This document shows, in pieces, positions 1 to 5,746 of a stretch of DNA of 5,746 nucleotides. Made by a program: the position numbers and the translations under genes. The stretch's first letter is position 1. Each line of letters begins with the position of its first letter. A model generated the notes under the pieces. The model did not search any database. It was not told the origin of the DNA and was given only the letters and a program-made list of their open reading frames with translations. The stretch is from assembly GCA_964518995.1 (NCBI GenBank), contig CAZFJU010000252.1, positions 1-5,746 on the forward strand. Reading direction: 5' to 3'. The DNA is from ZC4RG20 sp964518995. GTDB lineage: Bacteria > Pseudomonadota > Gammaproteobacteria > Steroidobacterales > Rariloculaceae.

Positions 1-1647
1 CTGCTCGGCGTCATGCGCGGCGCGGTGGCGCTGACCAAGAGCGACCGCGCCGACGCGGCTCGCATCGAGTCCGTCCGCGCAGAGGTGCACGCGCTGCTGC
101 GCGACGGCCCGTTTGTCGATGCACCGATGTTCGTCGTCAACGCCGCGGCGAATCAGGATCCCGGCGTCGATGCACTGCGCACGCACCTCGAGACCTGCGC
201 GCTGGCGTCCGCGGCGCGCGCAGACCACGGCTTGTTCCGGCTCGCGATCGATCGCGTGTTCACGCTGGCCGGCCACGGCACGGTCGTGACCGGCACCGTG
301 TTCAGCGGCCGCGTGGTCGCGAGCGACGACGCAGCCGCGCTGCTCCTCGCCCCGGCCGGGACGCCGGTGCGCGTGCGCTCCGTTCACGCCGAAAACCGTC
401 CGAGCGCGGTCGGACGGGCCGGTCAGCGATGCGCGCTCAATATCACCGGCGTGGACCGCGACGCAGTCACACGCGGCGACTGGATCGTCGACGCGCGGGC
501 GTTCGTATCGACCCGAAACATCGACGTCGCCCTCCACCTCTCGCCGGACGCCGGCGCGACGCTCGACAACTGGTCGCCGGTGCACGTGCACCTCGGCACC
601 GTGCGCCGCCTGGCGCACACGGTGCCGCTGTCCCCCCATGCCGTGTCGCCGGGCGCGACGGCGCGCTTGCAGCTGGTGCTCGAGGCGCCGCTGTGCGCCG
701 CCGCAGGCGATCGCTTTATCGTTCGGGACGTCCAGGCCCGCCGCACGCTCGGCGGCGGCCGCGTCCTCGATCCCGACGCGCCGGCACGGCGCCGGCGCTC
801 GCCGCAGCGCTTGGCGTGGCTCGACGGCATCACGGCGATGCTCGACGGCGGCGGCCTGCAGCCGCTGCTGCGAGGCGCGCCGCACGGCATCGACGAGCCG
901 GCGCTGGTGCGGCTGACCGGCGTGCCGCCCGAGCAGCTGGTGCTCCCGAGGGACGCGCGCTGGCTCGCGCCGCGCGCCGCCGCCCGCATTGCGGTCGCCG
1001 ACGAGCACCGCGATCGGCTCCGCGCGCGCATCGAGCAAGCGCTCGCGAATTTTCATGTCGAGGCGCCCGACGAGCCGGGCCCGGAAACCTCGCGGCTGCG
1101 TCGAATCGCTTTGCCGATCGCGTCGGCCGAGCTGTGGAGCGCCCTGCTCGACGAGCTCGTGACTGACGGCCGCGTGGCTCGCAACGGCCCTTGGCTCCAT
1201 CTGCCCGGACATACCGTCACGATCGCCGAGATTGACGCCGACCTGGCAAGGCGATTGCTTGCACGGCTACATGCAGGCGGATTCGATCCGCGGTGGGTGC
1301 GTACCCTCGCCGAGCTCGAGGCCGAGCCTGAGCAGCGCGTGCGCCGGCTGCTGCGCACCTTGGCTTTGCAGGGCAAGGTCTACCAGGTGGTCCATGATCT
1401 CTTCTACCACGGCGAGCGGATCCGCGAGCTTGCAGAGCTCGCGTGCACGCTTGCCGGGAGCCGCGGCGCGATCGAAGCCGCGCGGTTTCGCGACGTCACG
1501 GCGCTTGGCCGCAAGCGCGCGATCCAGATTCTCGAGTTTTTCGACCGCACCGGCCTTACTCGGCGCATCCGGGACAGCCGCGTGCTCCGCGAAGAGAGTG
1601 CGTGGCTCGAAGCCCTGCGTGCGTCGCCGGCGTCCTTCGATGGTTAG
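1..1647 (+). CDS. selB: SelB, selenocysteine-specific translation elongation factor (5'-truncated by window edge)
   Basis: SelB is a cytoplasmic GTPase that carries Sec-tRNA(Sec) to the ribosome and binds the SECIS hairpin of selenoprotein mRNAs, so that UGA is read as selenocysteine. The frame is open from base 1 (first residues LLGVMRGAVALTKSD), so the ATG at base 13 is internal, not the start. Visible residues 12-15, TKSD, are the G4 guanine-specificity motif. The G1-G3 motifs are missing, about 70-80 residues lost relative to the ~614-residue E. coli protein. Domain II begins near residue 75 (DHGLFRLAIDRVFTLAGHGT; GTVVTGTV is typical of translational GTPases). Domain III follows, then a winged-helix C-terminal half. 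The last winged helix, about residues 490-530 (GRKRAIQILEFFDRTGLTRR), is the conserved SECIS-binding module. The gene ends with TAG and converges on the receptor gene. The presence of SelB predicts selA, selC, selD and at least one selenoprotein elsewhere; selA is often directly upstream. Confidence 0.96.
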   Translation: MLGVMRGAVALTKSDRADAARIESVRAEVHALLRDGPFVDAPMFVVNAAANQDPGVDALRTHLETCALASAARADHGLFRLAIDRVFTLAGHGTVVTGTVFSGRVVASDDAAALLLAPAGTPVRVRSVHAENRPSAVGRAGQRCALNITGVDRDAVTRGDWIVDARAFVSTRNIDVALHLSPDAGATLDNWSPVHVHLGTVRRLAHTVPLSPHAVSPGATARLQLVLEAPLCAAAGDRFIVRDVQARRTLGGGRVLDPDAPARRRRSPQRLAWLDGITAMLDGGGLQPLLRGAPHGIDEPALVRLTGVPPEQLVLPRDARWLAPRAAARIAVADEHRDRLRARIEQALANFHVEAPDEPGPETSRLRRIALPIASAELWSALLDELVTDGRVARNGPWLHLPGHTVTIAEIDADLARRLLARLHAGGFDPRWVRTLAELEAEPEQRVRRLLRTLALQGKVYQVVHDLFYHGERIRELAELACTLAGSRGAIEAARFRDVTALGRKRAIQILEFFDRTGLTRRIRDSRVLREESAWLEALRASPASFDG

Positions 1648-1696
1648 CTCAGCGGCGGCGGCTCGAGCATGCCGATGCAGGGTGACGCGGCAAGCG
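1648..1696. other. Convergent intergenic gap between selB and the receptor gene
   Basis: This 49-base spacer lies between the two convergent stop codons. It contains the 8-base palindrome GCTCGAGC (1661-1668) and most of the hairpin at 1683-1699. No run of T follows on either strand, so I cannot call a classical intrinsic terminator. No gene fits here. Confidence 0.8.
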
Positions 1697-1699
1697 TCA
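1683..1699 (-). terminator. Possible terminator hairpin at the end of the receptor gene
   Basis: Read on the minus strand, TGACGC - TTGCC - GCGTCA forms a perfect 6-bp stem with a 5-base loop. The TGA of the 5' arm is the stop codon of the receptor gene. The mirror structure also forms on the plus strand just after selB, so it could act in both directions. There is no U-tract after the stem on either strand, so it may instead serve as a 3'-end stabiliser or be a chance GC-rich dyad. Confidence 0.3.
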
Positions 1700-3799
1700 G
1701 AACTGGGTTTGCACGCCGAAGTAGACGGAGCGCGGCTCGCCGGGATTCAACATCGCCGCGTTTGACGCGCCGACGTCGACCACATTGTGCGTCGCGACAT
1801 ACCTCTCTCCCGTTGCGTTCCGAAGCTCGCCGAACACACGCCACCGCTCGTTCGCCCAGCCGGCGCGCAATCCGACGAGCGAGTAGGCGTCGATGCGGTA
1901 AGTATTCATGAAGTCCGCGAAGCGCTCGTCGACGACATCAAAGGTCGGCCCGACGAACACGCCGTTCGGCAGCCGATAGAGCGCCTCGCCGCGCACGACA
2001 TAGCGGGGAGCGGCAGGCAACCTCCCATTGCCATAGACCTCATCGCCGTCAAACGAGAAGTCGTTGACCGTCACGCTGACGACGGGTGCGATCGCCGCGC
2101 CGCGCGAACCGACCGGCCACTCGGCGCGGACGATGGCCTCGAGACCGGCGTGGATTGTGCGGTCGACGTTGCTGCTGAGGCTCGTGCCGGGCGCGAGCGG
2201 ATCATCGATCGAGACGATCTCGTCCCGAATCGCGGCGTGATACAACGCGATGTCCCACGCGACGAGACCGCTGCGCGCCGAGACATGCTCGCCGCGCAGT
2301 CCAATCTCGAAAACCGTGCCGTGCATCGCATCGAGCGCCGCATGGCTGCCCGTGGCTTCGTCCTCGAGCTGGTAATTCGTCGGCGGCTCGTACAGGCTGC
2401 TGACATTCCCGTACACGTCGATGCCACTGCCGACGGTGCGGATGAAACCGACGCGCGGATTAACTCGCGAATACCGGCCCTCGGGGTGGCGCAGCTCGCC
2501 GGTCGCTACAGCCGTATTGCGGACATCGCGCTGCGCGCGAACCCCCTGCGCGGCGAGCTCGATCATCCACCGGCTCGACACCTGCCAACGATCCATCAAG
2601 TAGATCTCGAGGCTGTCGGCTGTGTTGTCGATAATCGTCGTGAGGCCGTTCGCTTGTCCGGCGAGGTTGCGATAGTCGCCGCCCTTGACGGTGCTGTCTG
2701 CGTAGTTCACACCGACGATCAGGTCATGATCGCCGACGCGTTGCCGGTATCGCATCATCGTGCCGAGGTTGCGCTGCTCCGTATCGATCAGCAGGCTGAA
2801 CACCTCCGTCGGCACGCCGCCGATCGGCACCATGATGCGATCGACGATCGGATGAAACAGCGACTGCTCCTCGAGCGAAAAGCCGAGCTCGAAACTACGG
2901 TCGTTGCCGAGATCGAACGTCGTCTTGCTCGCGAGTCGCGCCGACTCGACATCGAAGCGATAGTTGCCGCTCACGGCGCTCGGCTCCGCCATATTCGGCT
3001 CGGACTCGTACTGAGCACGAGTCAGCACGCCGGCGAGCTCTTGATCGTTGCGAATGAACGTCGCGTATAACCGAGTGGACGCCGTGTCCGACAGCTGCCA
3101 GCCGACGTTCGCATAGACTCCGCTGCGATCCTGCCGATTGTGGTCGCGGTAGCCGTCCCACTGTTTCCGCTCGAGCGTCACGAGCATGTCGGCGTTTTCG
3201 CCGAGCATGCTTCCGAAGGTACCGCGAAGCTGGGCGTGTCCGTGACTGCCGCCGTTGAAGTAGAGCTCTTGCCGCGCGCCGTCGCGCGCTGTCGGGGTCG
3301 CGAAATCGATCGCCCCGCCGAGCGTGCTGGCACCGTACTGCATGGCGTTCGCGCCGCGCGCGACGGTCGCGTAGCGGGCGCTCAACGGATCGACGAAACG
3401 GTTGTGATTATTGCCGTCCGCCGCGGTGACGGGCAGTCCATCTTGCAGCAGCTTGATGCCGTTGAAGTCGTAGTGAACCGAGTCGAGATTCGACCCGCGG
3501 CTCGAGAAGAATATGTTGTCGTTGCCGGTCGCGCTCGTCGACCAGACTCCCGGCACGAAGCGCAACAGATCGGCGAGACTCGCGACGTTGCGTTCGCGCA
3601 GCGCGTCGCCTTCGACCACGGTCACGCCGCCGGGGATTATCGCGCTATCGTGGAGTCGCGCCGGCTCGCTGACGATGATCTCCTCGATGTTTGCGCCTGT
3701 GCGCTCGGCAATGGCCTGTGTCATCAGCAGAGCGCAACCGACCGCCGACGCGATGGTCGCATATCGCTTGGCAGCAGAAGAACGAAAACCGCGTTGCAC
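1697..3799 (-). CDS. TonB-dependent outer-membrane receptor (FecA/YncD-like plug and barrel; substrate unknown)
   Basis: This is a ligand-gated 22-strand outer-membrane transporter that uses TonB-ExbBD energy to import scarce substrates such as ferric chelates, cobalamin or other cofactors. Numbering from the GTG at 3797-3799, it has 700 residues, a normal family length. Residues 1-31 are a signal peptide: basic RGFRSSAAKR, a hydrophobic stretch ATIASAVGCALLMTQ, and a cleavage site AIA|E. EEIIVS at 39-44 is the likely TonB box. The plug domain spans about 55-168, with SLADLLRFVPGV, SSRGSN, LLQDGLPV and the family-typical RGANAMQYGASTLGGAIDF. The rest is barrel, ending in YFGVQTQF with the terminal Phe recognised by the BAM machinery. 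I chose the GTG because GGAG lies 6 bases upstream and the signal peptide begins there. The longer reading from a TTG at 3896-3898 adds 33 residues unlike an export signal. The gene is downstream of regBA on the same strand after 164 bases. The substrate cannot be told from sequence alone. Confidence 0.93.
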   Translation of the reverse strand: MQRGFRSSAAKRYATIASAVGCALLMTQAIAERTGANIEEIIVSEPARLHDSAIIPGGVTVVEGDALRERNVASLADLLRFVPGVWSTSATGNDNIFFSSRGSNLDSVHYDFNGIKLLQDGLPVTAADGNNHNRFVDPLSARYATVARGANAMQYGASTLGGAIDFATPTARDGARQELYFNGGSHGHAQLRGTFGSMLGENADMLVTLERKQWDGYRDHNRQDRSGVYANVGWQLSDTASTRLYATFIRNDQELAGVLTRAQYESEPNMAEPSAVSGNYRFDVESARLASKTTFDLGNDRSFELGFSLEEQSLFHPIVDRIMVPIGGVPTEVFSLLIDTEQRNLGTMMRYRQRVGDHDLIVGVNYADSTVKGGDYRNLAGQANGLTTIIDNTADSLEIYLMDRWQVSSRWMIELAAQGVRAQRDVRNTAVATGELRHPEGRYSRVNPRVGFIRTVGSGIDVYGNVSSLYEPPTNYQLEDEATGSHAALDAMHGTVFEIGLRGEHVSARSGLVAWDIALYHAAIRDEIVSIDDPLAPGTSLSSNVDRTIHAGLEAIVRAEWPVGSRGAAIAPVVSVTVNDFSFDGDEVYGNGRLPAAPRYVVRGEALYRLPNGVFVGPTFDVVDERFADFMNTYRIDAYSLVGLRAGWANERWRVFGELRNATGERYVATHNVVDVGASNAAMLNPGEPRSVYFGVQTQF

Positions 3800-3805
3800 G
3801 ATCGG

Positions 3806-3809
3806 CTCC
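3806..3809 (-). promoter_or_regulatory. Ribosome binding site that decides the receptor start
   Basis: On the minus strand GGAG is followed by 6 bases and then GTG (3797-3799). This is ideal Shine-Dalgarno spacing and places the start directly before the basic n-region of the signal peptide. The alternative TTG at 3896-3898 gives an N-terminus with no export-signal character ahead of that hydrophobic stretch. Confidence 0.7.
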
Positions 3810-3814
3810 AGCTC

Positions 3815-3844
3815 AATATCGAAGGCTGGAGACAGTGTAGTCAA
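3815..3844 (-). promoter_or_regulatory. Candidate sigma-70 promoter for the receptor gene
   Basis: On the minus strand a -35-like TTGACT (3839-3844, 5 of 6 matches) is followed after 18 bases by a -10-like GATATT (3815-3820, 4 of 6). A start about 7 bases further on would fall near 3808, giving a very short leader that cuts into the Shine-Dalgarno. That weakens the call; the real promoter could lie further upstream in the gap. Confidence 0.3.
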
Positions 3845-3850
3845 GCAGCG

Positions 3851-3862
3851 ACGTGCGCACGT
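3851..3862. promoter_or_regulatory. Perfect 12-base palindrome upstream of the receptor gene
   Basis: ACGTGCGCACGT is perfectly self-complementary. It sits just upstream of the possible -35 element (3839-3844), about 52 bases before the GTG start. This is a sensible place for an activator or repressor dimer. I do not recognise it as the site of a known regulator, and GC-rich palindromes occur by chance. Confidence 0.35.
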
Positions 3863-3944
3863 GCGACCAATTGCCGCAGGTACTGCTAAGCCCGGCAAGT
3901 TCGACGGCGCACGAAAACGTCGGCAGTGCCGCGCCGAATCCGTC

Positions 3945-3966
3945 TAGCGGCTGTTACAGGCCGCTA
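3945..3966 (-). promoter_or_regulatory. Hairpin / candidate RegA-binding dyad overlapping the regA stop
   Basis: On the minus strand TAGCGGC - CTGTAACA - GCCGCTA is a perfect 7-bp inverted repeat with an 8-base spacer. Its first three bases are the regA stop codon. Within it, GCGGC-N8-GCCGC fits the GCGNC/GNCGC half-site pattern with variable gap described for RegA/PrrA operators, so it could be a RegA site upstream of the receptor gene. It could equally be an RNA hairpin ending the regBA message, but no U-tract follows (GACGGATTC comes next). Confidence 0.4.
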
Positions 3967-4506
3967 CGGCTGCGTGGGGCGTTTCGCGAGCTTCCGCTGC
4001 AGGGTGCGGCGATGCATGCGCAGCGCGCGGGCGGTGGCGGAGATATTGCCGTCGTGCTCGGCGAGAACGCGCTGGAGGTGCTCCCACTCGAGCCGCCTGG
4101 GCGACATCGGCGCGGCCTGCTCGGGAAGCGGCTCTGCGGATTCTCCACGCTCGAGAGCGTTCGCAACCGCCGCGCCGGTCACGGGTTTCGCAAGGTAATC
4201 GTCCGCGCCGAGCTTGATCGCCTTGACCGCCGTCGCGAGGCTCGCGTAACCGGTTAGCACGATGATACGCATGCCGGGCCCGGCTTCACGCAGCGGCTCG
4301 ATCAGGCTCATGCCGTCGTCAGTGTCGATGCGAAGATCGACGACCGCGGCGTCCGGCACCGCCTCGGCGACTGCCGCGGTCGCCGCATCGAGCGAGTGGG
4401 CGACCCGCGCGGACCAGCCGCGTCGCCGCAGCGCACGCGCGAGCGTCTCGGCGAACGGCACATCGTCATCGATGACGAGAACGGAGCGGTCCGGCTCAAC
4501 GCGCAT
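3964..4506 (-). CDS. regA: RegA/PrrA/ActR/RoxR-family redox response regulator
   Basis: This is a cytoplasmic DNA-binding regulator, phosphorylated by a RegB-type kinase, that in known Proteobacteria controls respiratory, photosynthetic, nitrogen- and carbon-fixation genes. It has 180 residues, the family's normal size. The receiver domain is at about 7-120: acidic pocket D13-D15, phospho-acceptor D57 (VVDLRI), T85 (VLTGY) and K107 (LAKP). A short linker containing EPLPEQAAP leads to a Fis-type helix-turn-helix at about 137-176. The stretch WEHLQRVLAEHDGNISATAR and then LRMHRRTLQRKLAKR is almost diagnostic of RegA/PrrA/RoxR. The ATG at 4504-4506 lies inside the end of regB, an 11-base overlap that suggests translational coupling; AAGGG about 10 bases upstream is a modest ribosome binding site. 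The receptor gene follows 164 bases downstream. The alternative names reflect one orthologous family; the regulon in this organism is unknown. Confidence 0.95.
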   Translation of the reverse strand: MRVEPDRSVLVIDDDVPFAETLARALRRRGWSARVAHSLDAATAAVAEAVPDAAVVDLRIDTDDGMSLIEPLREAGPGMRIIVLTGYASLATAVKAIKLGADDYLAKPVTGAAVANALERGESAEPLPEQAAPMSPRRLEWEHLQRVLAEHDGNISATARALRMHRRTLQRKLAKRPTQP

Positions 4507-5746
4507 TCGTCACCAGCCCTTCGAGCGGCAGCACCATTTTCGCTTCGACCCCGCCAGACGGACGGCTGCGCAGCTCGAGATCCCCGCCGAAACGCTGCAG
4601 CGCCGCGCGCGACAGCAGCAGGCCGATGCCGAGGCCGCGCCCGCTCGTCGACAGCACGCGCAAGCCGATCTCGTCGCGTACCTCCGGGTCGATGCCCGCG
4701 CCGCTGTCGAGCACACGGACGATCAGCGTGTCGCCCGCGCAGGCCGCGTGCACCTCGATATCAAGCTGATTGTTGAGCTGCGCGGCGTGCGCGGCGTTAT
4801 CGAGCACGTTGCGAATCGCCTGCTCGATGGTGGCTTCGGCGACGATGCTCAATCCAGGCTCGGGCAGTGTGAAGTGGGTCGTGACTCTGATACCGGGATG
4901 GGTCTCGCTCCACTGCGCCACCAGCTCCTCGACGAAACTTCTCACCCCGACAGAGCGTGCGCCTTCGCTTCGATCCGCTCCGACCCGTCGAGCGATCTCG
5001 CTGAGGCGCCCGCTGATGACTTCGATCTGCTCGTTCATCACGTGCAGCTGGCGACGATGGTCTTCGTCCGCGGTCGTCTCTTCGATCTCTTCGATGAGCA
5101 TCATGAGGGTCGAAAGCGGTGTGTTCAGGTCGTGCGCCGTGCCGGCAGCCAACGTGCCGAGCGCGACGATCTGCTGATCACGCAGCGCCGTCTCACGCAT
5201 CGCTGCGATCTCGCGGTCGCGCAGCCGGACCAGCCGCGCCATGCGTCCGACGAACAGGATGATTAGAACGGCGGCGATCACGAAGTTGACCCACATGCCG
5301 ATGACGTGAAGATCGAAGTCACCGCCGAAGTGGTCGTGGTTTGCCGGCAGCGGCACGTGCCGGACGAACAGCAGCGAGTAGCCCGCGATGCAGAGGGCGC
5401 CAATGCCCCAGGCGTGCCGCGCGGGCAGCGATGTCGCCGCGAGCGCGATCGGCAGCAGATACAGCGAAACGAACGGATTGGTCGGCCCGCCGGTCAGATA
5501 GATGATTGCTGTGAACGCCGCAATGTCCACGGCAAGGTTGACCGCCACCTCCGCGTGCGACACATCCCGCAGCCGCCGCAGCCGGAACACCACGAGCACG
5601 TTCCATACGGCAAGCGCGCCGAGCGCGAGCAGGAGTGAGCCGAGCGGCAACGGAATGCCGAGCCCCAGATGCACGGCGGCGATGCCGAGCGCCAACGACC
5701 AGACTGCGACGTTGCGCAGCCAGAACAGCAGGCGGAGCGCTTCACT
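4496..5746 (-). CDS. regB: RegB/PrrB/RoxS-like membrane redox sensor histidine kinase (N-terminus beyond window)
   Basis: This inner-membrane kinase senses aerobic/redox state through the quinone pool and phosphorylates RegA. The frame stays open to the right edge: upstream of a TTG at 5693-5695 it reads SEALRLLFWLRNVAVWS, matching a first membrane helix, so 417-1=416 residues are visible and the start lies outside. Six membrane segments lie at about residues 8-30, 32-54, 67-87, 90-107, 111-128 and 145-167. GGPTNPF (86-92, bases 5471-5491) is the conserved RegB ubiquinone-interaction motif. The H-box is LGTLAAGTAHDLNTPLST with phospho-His205 (bases 5132-5134). The ATPase domain has the N-box with N317 (IRNVLDNAAHA), the G1 motif DSGAGI (347-352) and the G2 motif GRGLGIGL (369-376). 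Only two cysteines are visible, in TM5 (119) and the ATPase domain (336). The dimerisation-domain cysteine that forms the redox switch in RegB appears to be missing. The 3' end overlaps regA by 11 bases. Confidence 0.94.
   Translation of the reverse strand, partial: SEALRLLFWLRNVAVWSLALGIAAVHLGLGIPLPLGSLLLALGALAVWNVLVVFRLRRLRDVSHAEVAVNLAVDIAAFTAIIYLTGGPTNPFVSLYLLPIALAATSLPARHAWGIGALCIAGYSLLFVRHVPLPANHDHFGGDFDLHVIGMWVNFVIAAVLIILFVGRMARLVRLRDREIAAMRETALRDQQIVALGTLAAGTAHDLNTPLSTLMMLIEEIEETTADEDHRRQLHVMNEQIEVISGRLSEIARRVGADRSEGARSVGVRSFVEELVAQWSETHPGIRVTTHFTLPEPGLSIVAEATIEQAIRNVLDNAAHAAQLNNQLDIEVHAACAGDTLIVRVLDSGAGIDPEVRDEIGLRVLSTSGRGLGIGLLLSRAALQRFGGDLELRSRPSGGVEAKMVLPLEGLVTNAR

Larger units (their letters stand above)
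3800..3963 (-). other. Non-coding gap between regA and the receptor gene
   Basis: This 164-base spacer is the only sizeable non-coding stretch. It carries the receptor RBS, a possible promoter, the 12-base palindrome at 3851-3862, the odd palindrome CGGCA-G-TGCCG (3921-3931), the inverted pair CGACG-N11-CGTCG (3902-3922) and most of the hairpin/operator-like dyad at 3945-3966. I see no convincing Fur box and no small gene. Confidence 0.75.

Noticed and set aside
121..175. Unusual G5 region of SelB (NAAANQDPGVDAL) as a sign of a degenerate GTPase
   Set aside because: E. coli SelB has a similar TAATEGRGMDAL stretch, so this is ordinary family variation with perhaps one extra residue.
423..1031. 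Open frames of 202 codons (minus) and 245 codons (429-1166, plus) within selB
   Set aside because: Both overlap well-conserved SelB sequence and have Arg/Ala/Ser-rich translations typical of alternate frames in high-GC genes.
1787..3070. A 427-codon open frame on the plus strand opposite the receptor gene
   Set aside because: It is an antisense shadow in GC-rich DNA. Its translation is low-complexity, rich in Arg, Ala and Asp, with no recognisable domain, while the opposite strand encodes a clear receptor.
3707..3799. Lipoprotein signal (AVGC) in the receptor N-terminus
   Set aside because: The Cys sits in the middle of the hydrophobic core with no Leu at the -3 position. A later AIA|E site and the TonB box fit an ordinary signal peptidase I substrate.
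3140..3947. Plus-strand open frames of 249 and 144 codons over the receptor N-terminus and upstream gap
   Set aside because: They are mostly antisense to the plug domain and have no ribosome binding site or family features that I recognise.
3800..3963. Fur box or riboswitch upstream of the receptor
   Set aside because: I saw no GATAATGATAATCATTATC-like sequence and no cobalamin-riboswitch-like structure; the gap is also too short for a full cobalamin riboswitch plus promoter.
4262..5266. A 334-codon open frame on the plus strand opposite regB and the start of regA
   Set aside because: It lies antisense to unmistakable kinase and regulator sequence and has no domain, signal or plausible start context.
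5693..5695. TTG as the start of the kinase
   Set aside because: The frame continues without a stop to the window edge, and the upstream residues (LRLLFWLRNVAVWS) fit the first membrane helix of RegB, so the true start is outside.

Overview
The window is GC-rich and densely coding, and looks like the chromosome of a proteobacterium. The outer-membrane TonB-dependent receptor and the RegB/RegA-type two-component pair both point to Proteobacteria. A GC-rich gammaproteobacterium is my best guess, but this is an inference from overall feel and I could not run a database comparison. No mobile element, CRISPR array, rRNA or tRNA gene was found.

Layout: (1) bases 1-1647, plus strand: the C-terminal ~548 residues of SelB, the selenocysteine-specific elongation factor. 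Its N-terminal GTPase motifs lie left of the window. (2) A 49-base convergent gap. (3) bases 1697-3799, minus strand: a complete ~700-residue TonB-dependent outer-membrane receptor, read best from a GTG start with a good ribosome binding site. (4) A 164-base non-coding gap holding a possible promoter, several dyads and a hairpin. (5) bases 3964-4506, minus strand: a complete RegA/PrrA/ActR/RoxR-family response regulator. (6) bases 4496-5746, minus strand: its partner RegB/PrrB/RoxS-like membrane histidine kinase, overlapping regA by 11 bases and running off the right edge.

How they work together: RegB-type kinases sense the redox state of the quinone pool and phosphorylate RegA, a Fis-type DNA-binding regulator of respiratory and energy genes. 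The receptor is the next gene downstream on the same strand. The gap before it contains GCGGC-N8-GCCGC, which fits the variable-gap GCGNC/GNCGC half-site pattern described for RegA/PrrA. A testable idea is that this pair controls the neighbouring receptor. The kinase keeps the quinone-binding GGPTNPF motif but appears to lack the redox-active cysteine of the dimerisation domain. SelB is on the other strand and is probably functionally unrelated; it shows that the organism can make selenoproteins. I see no wholly new system. The notable points are the Cys-less RegB, the candidate operator, and hairpins that begin exactly at the stop codons of regA and the receptor gene.
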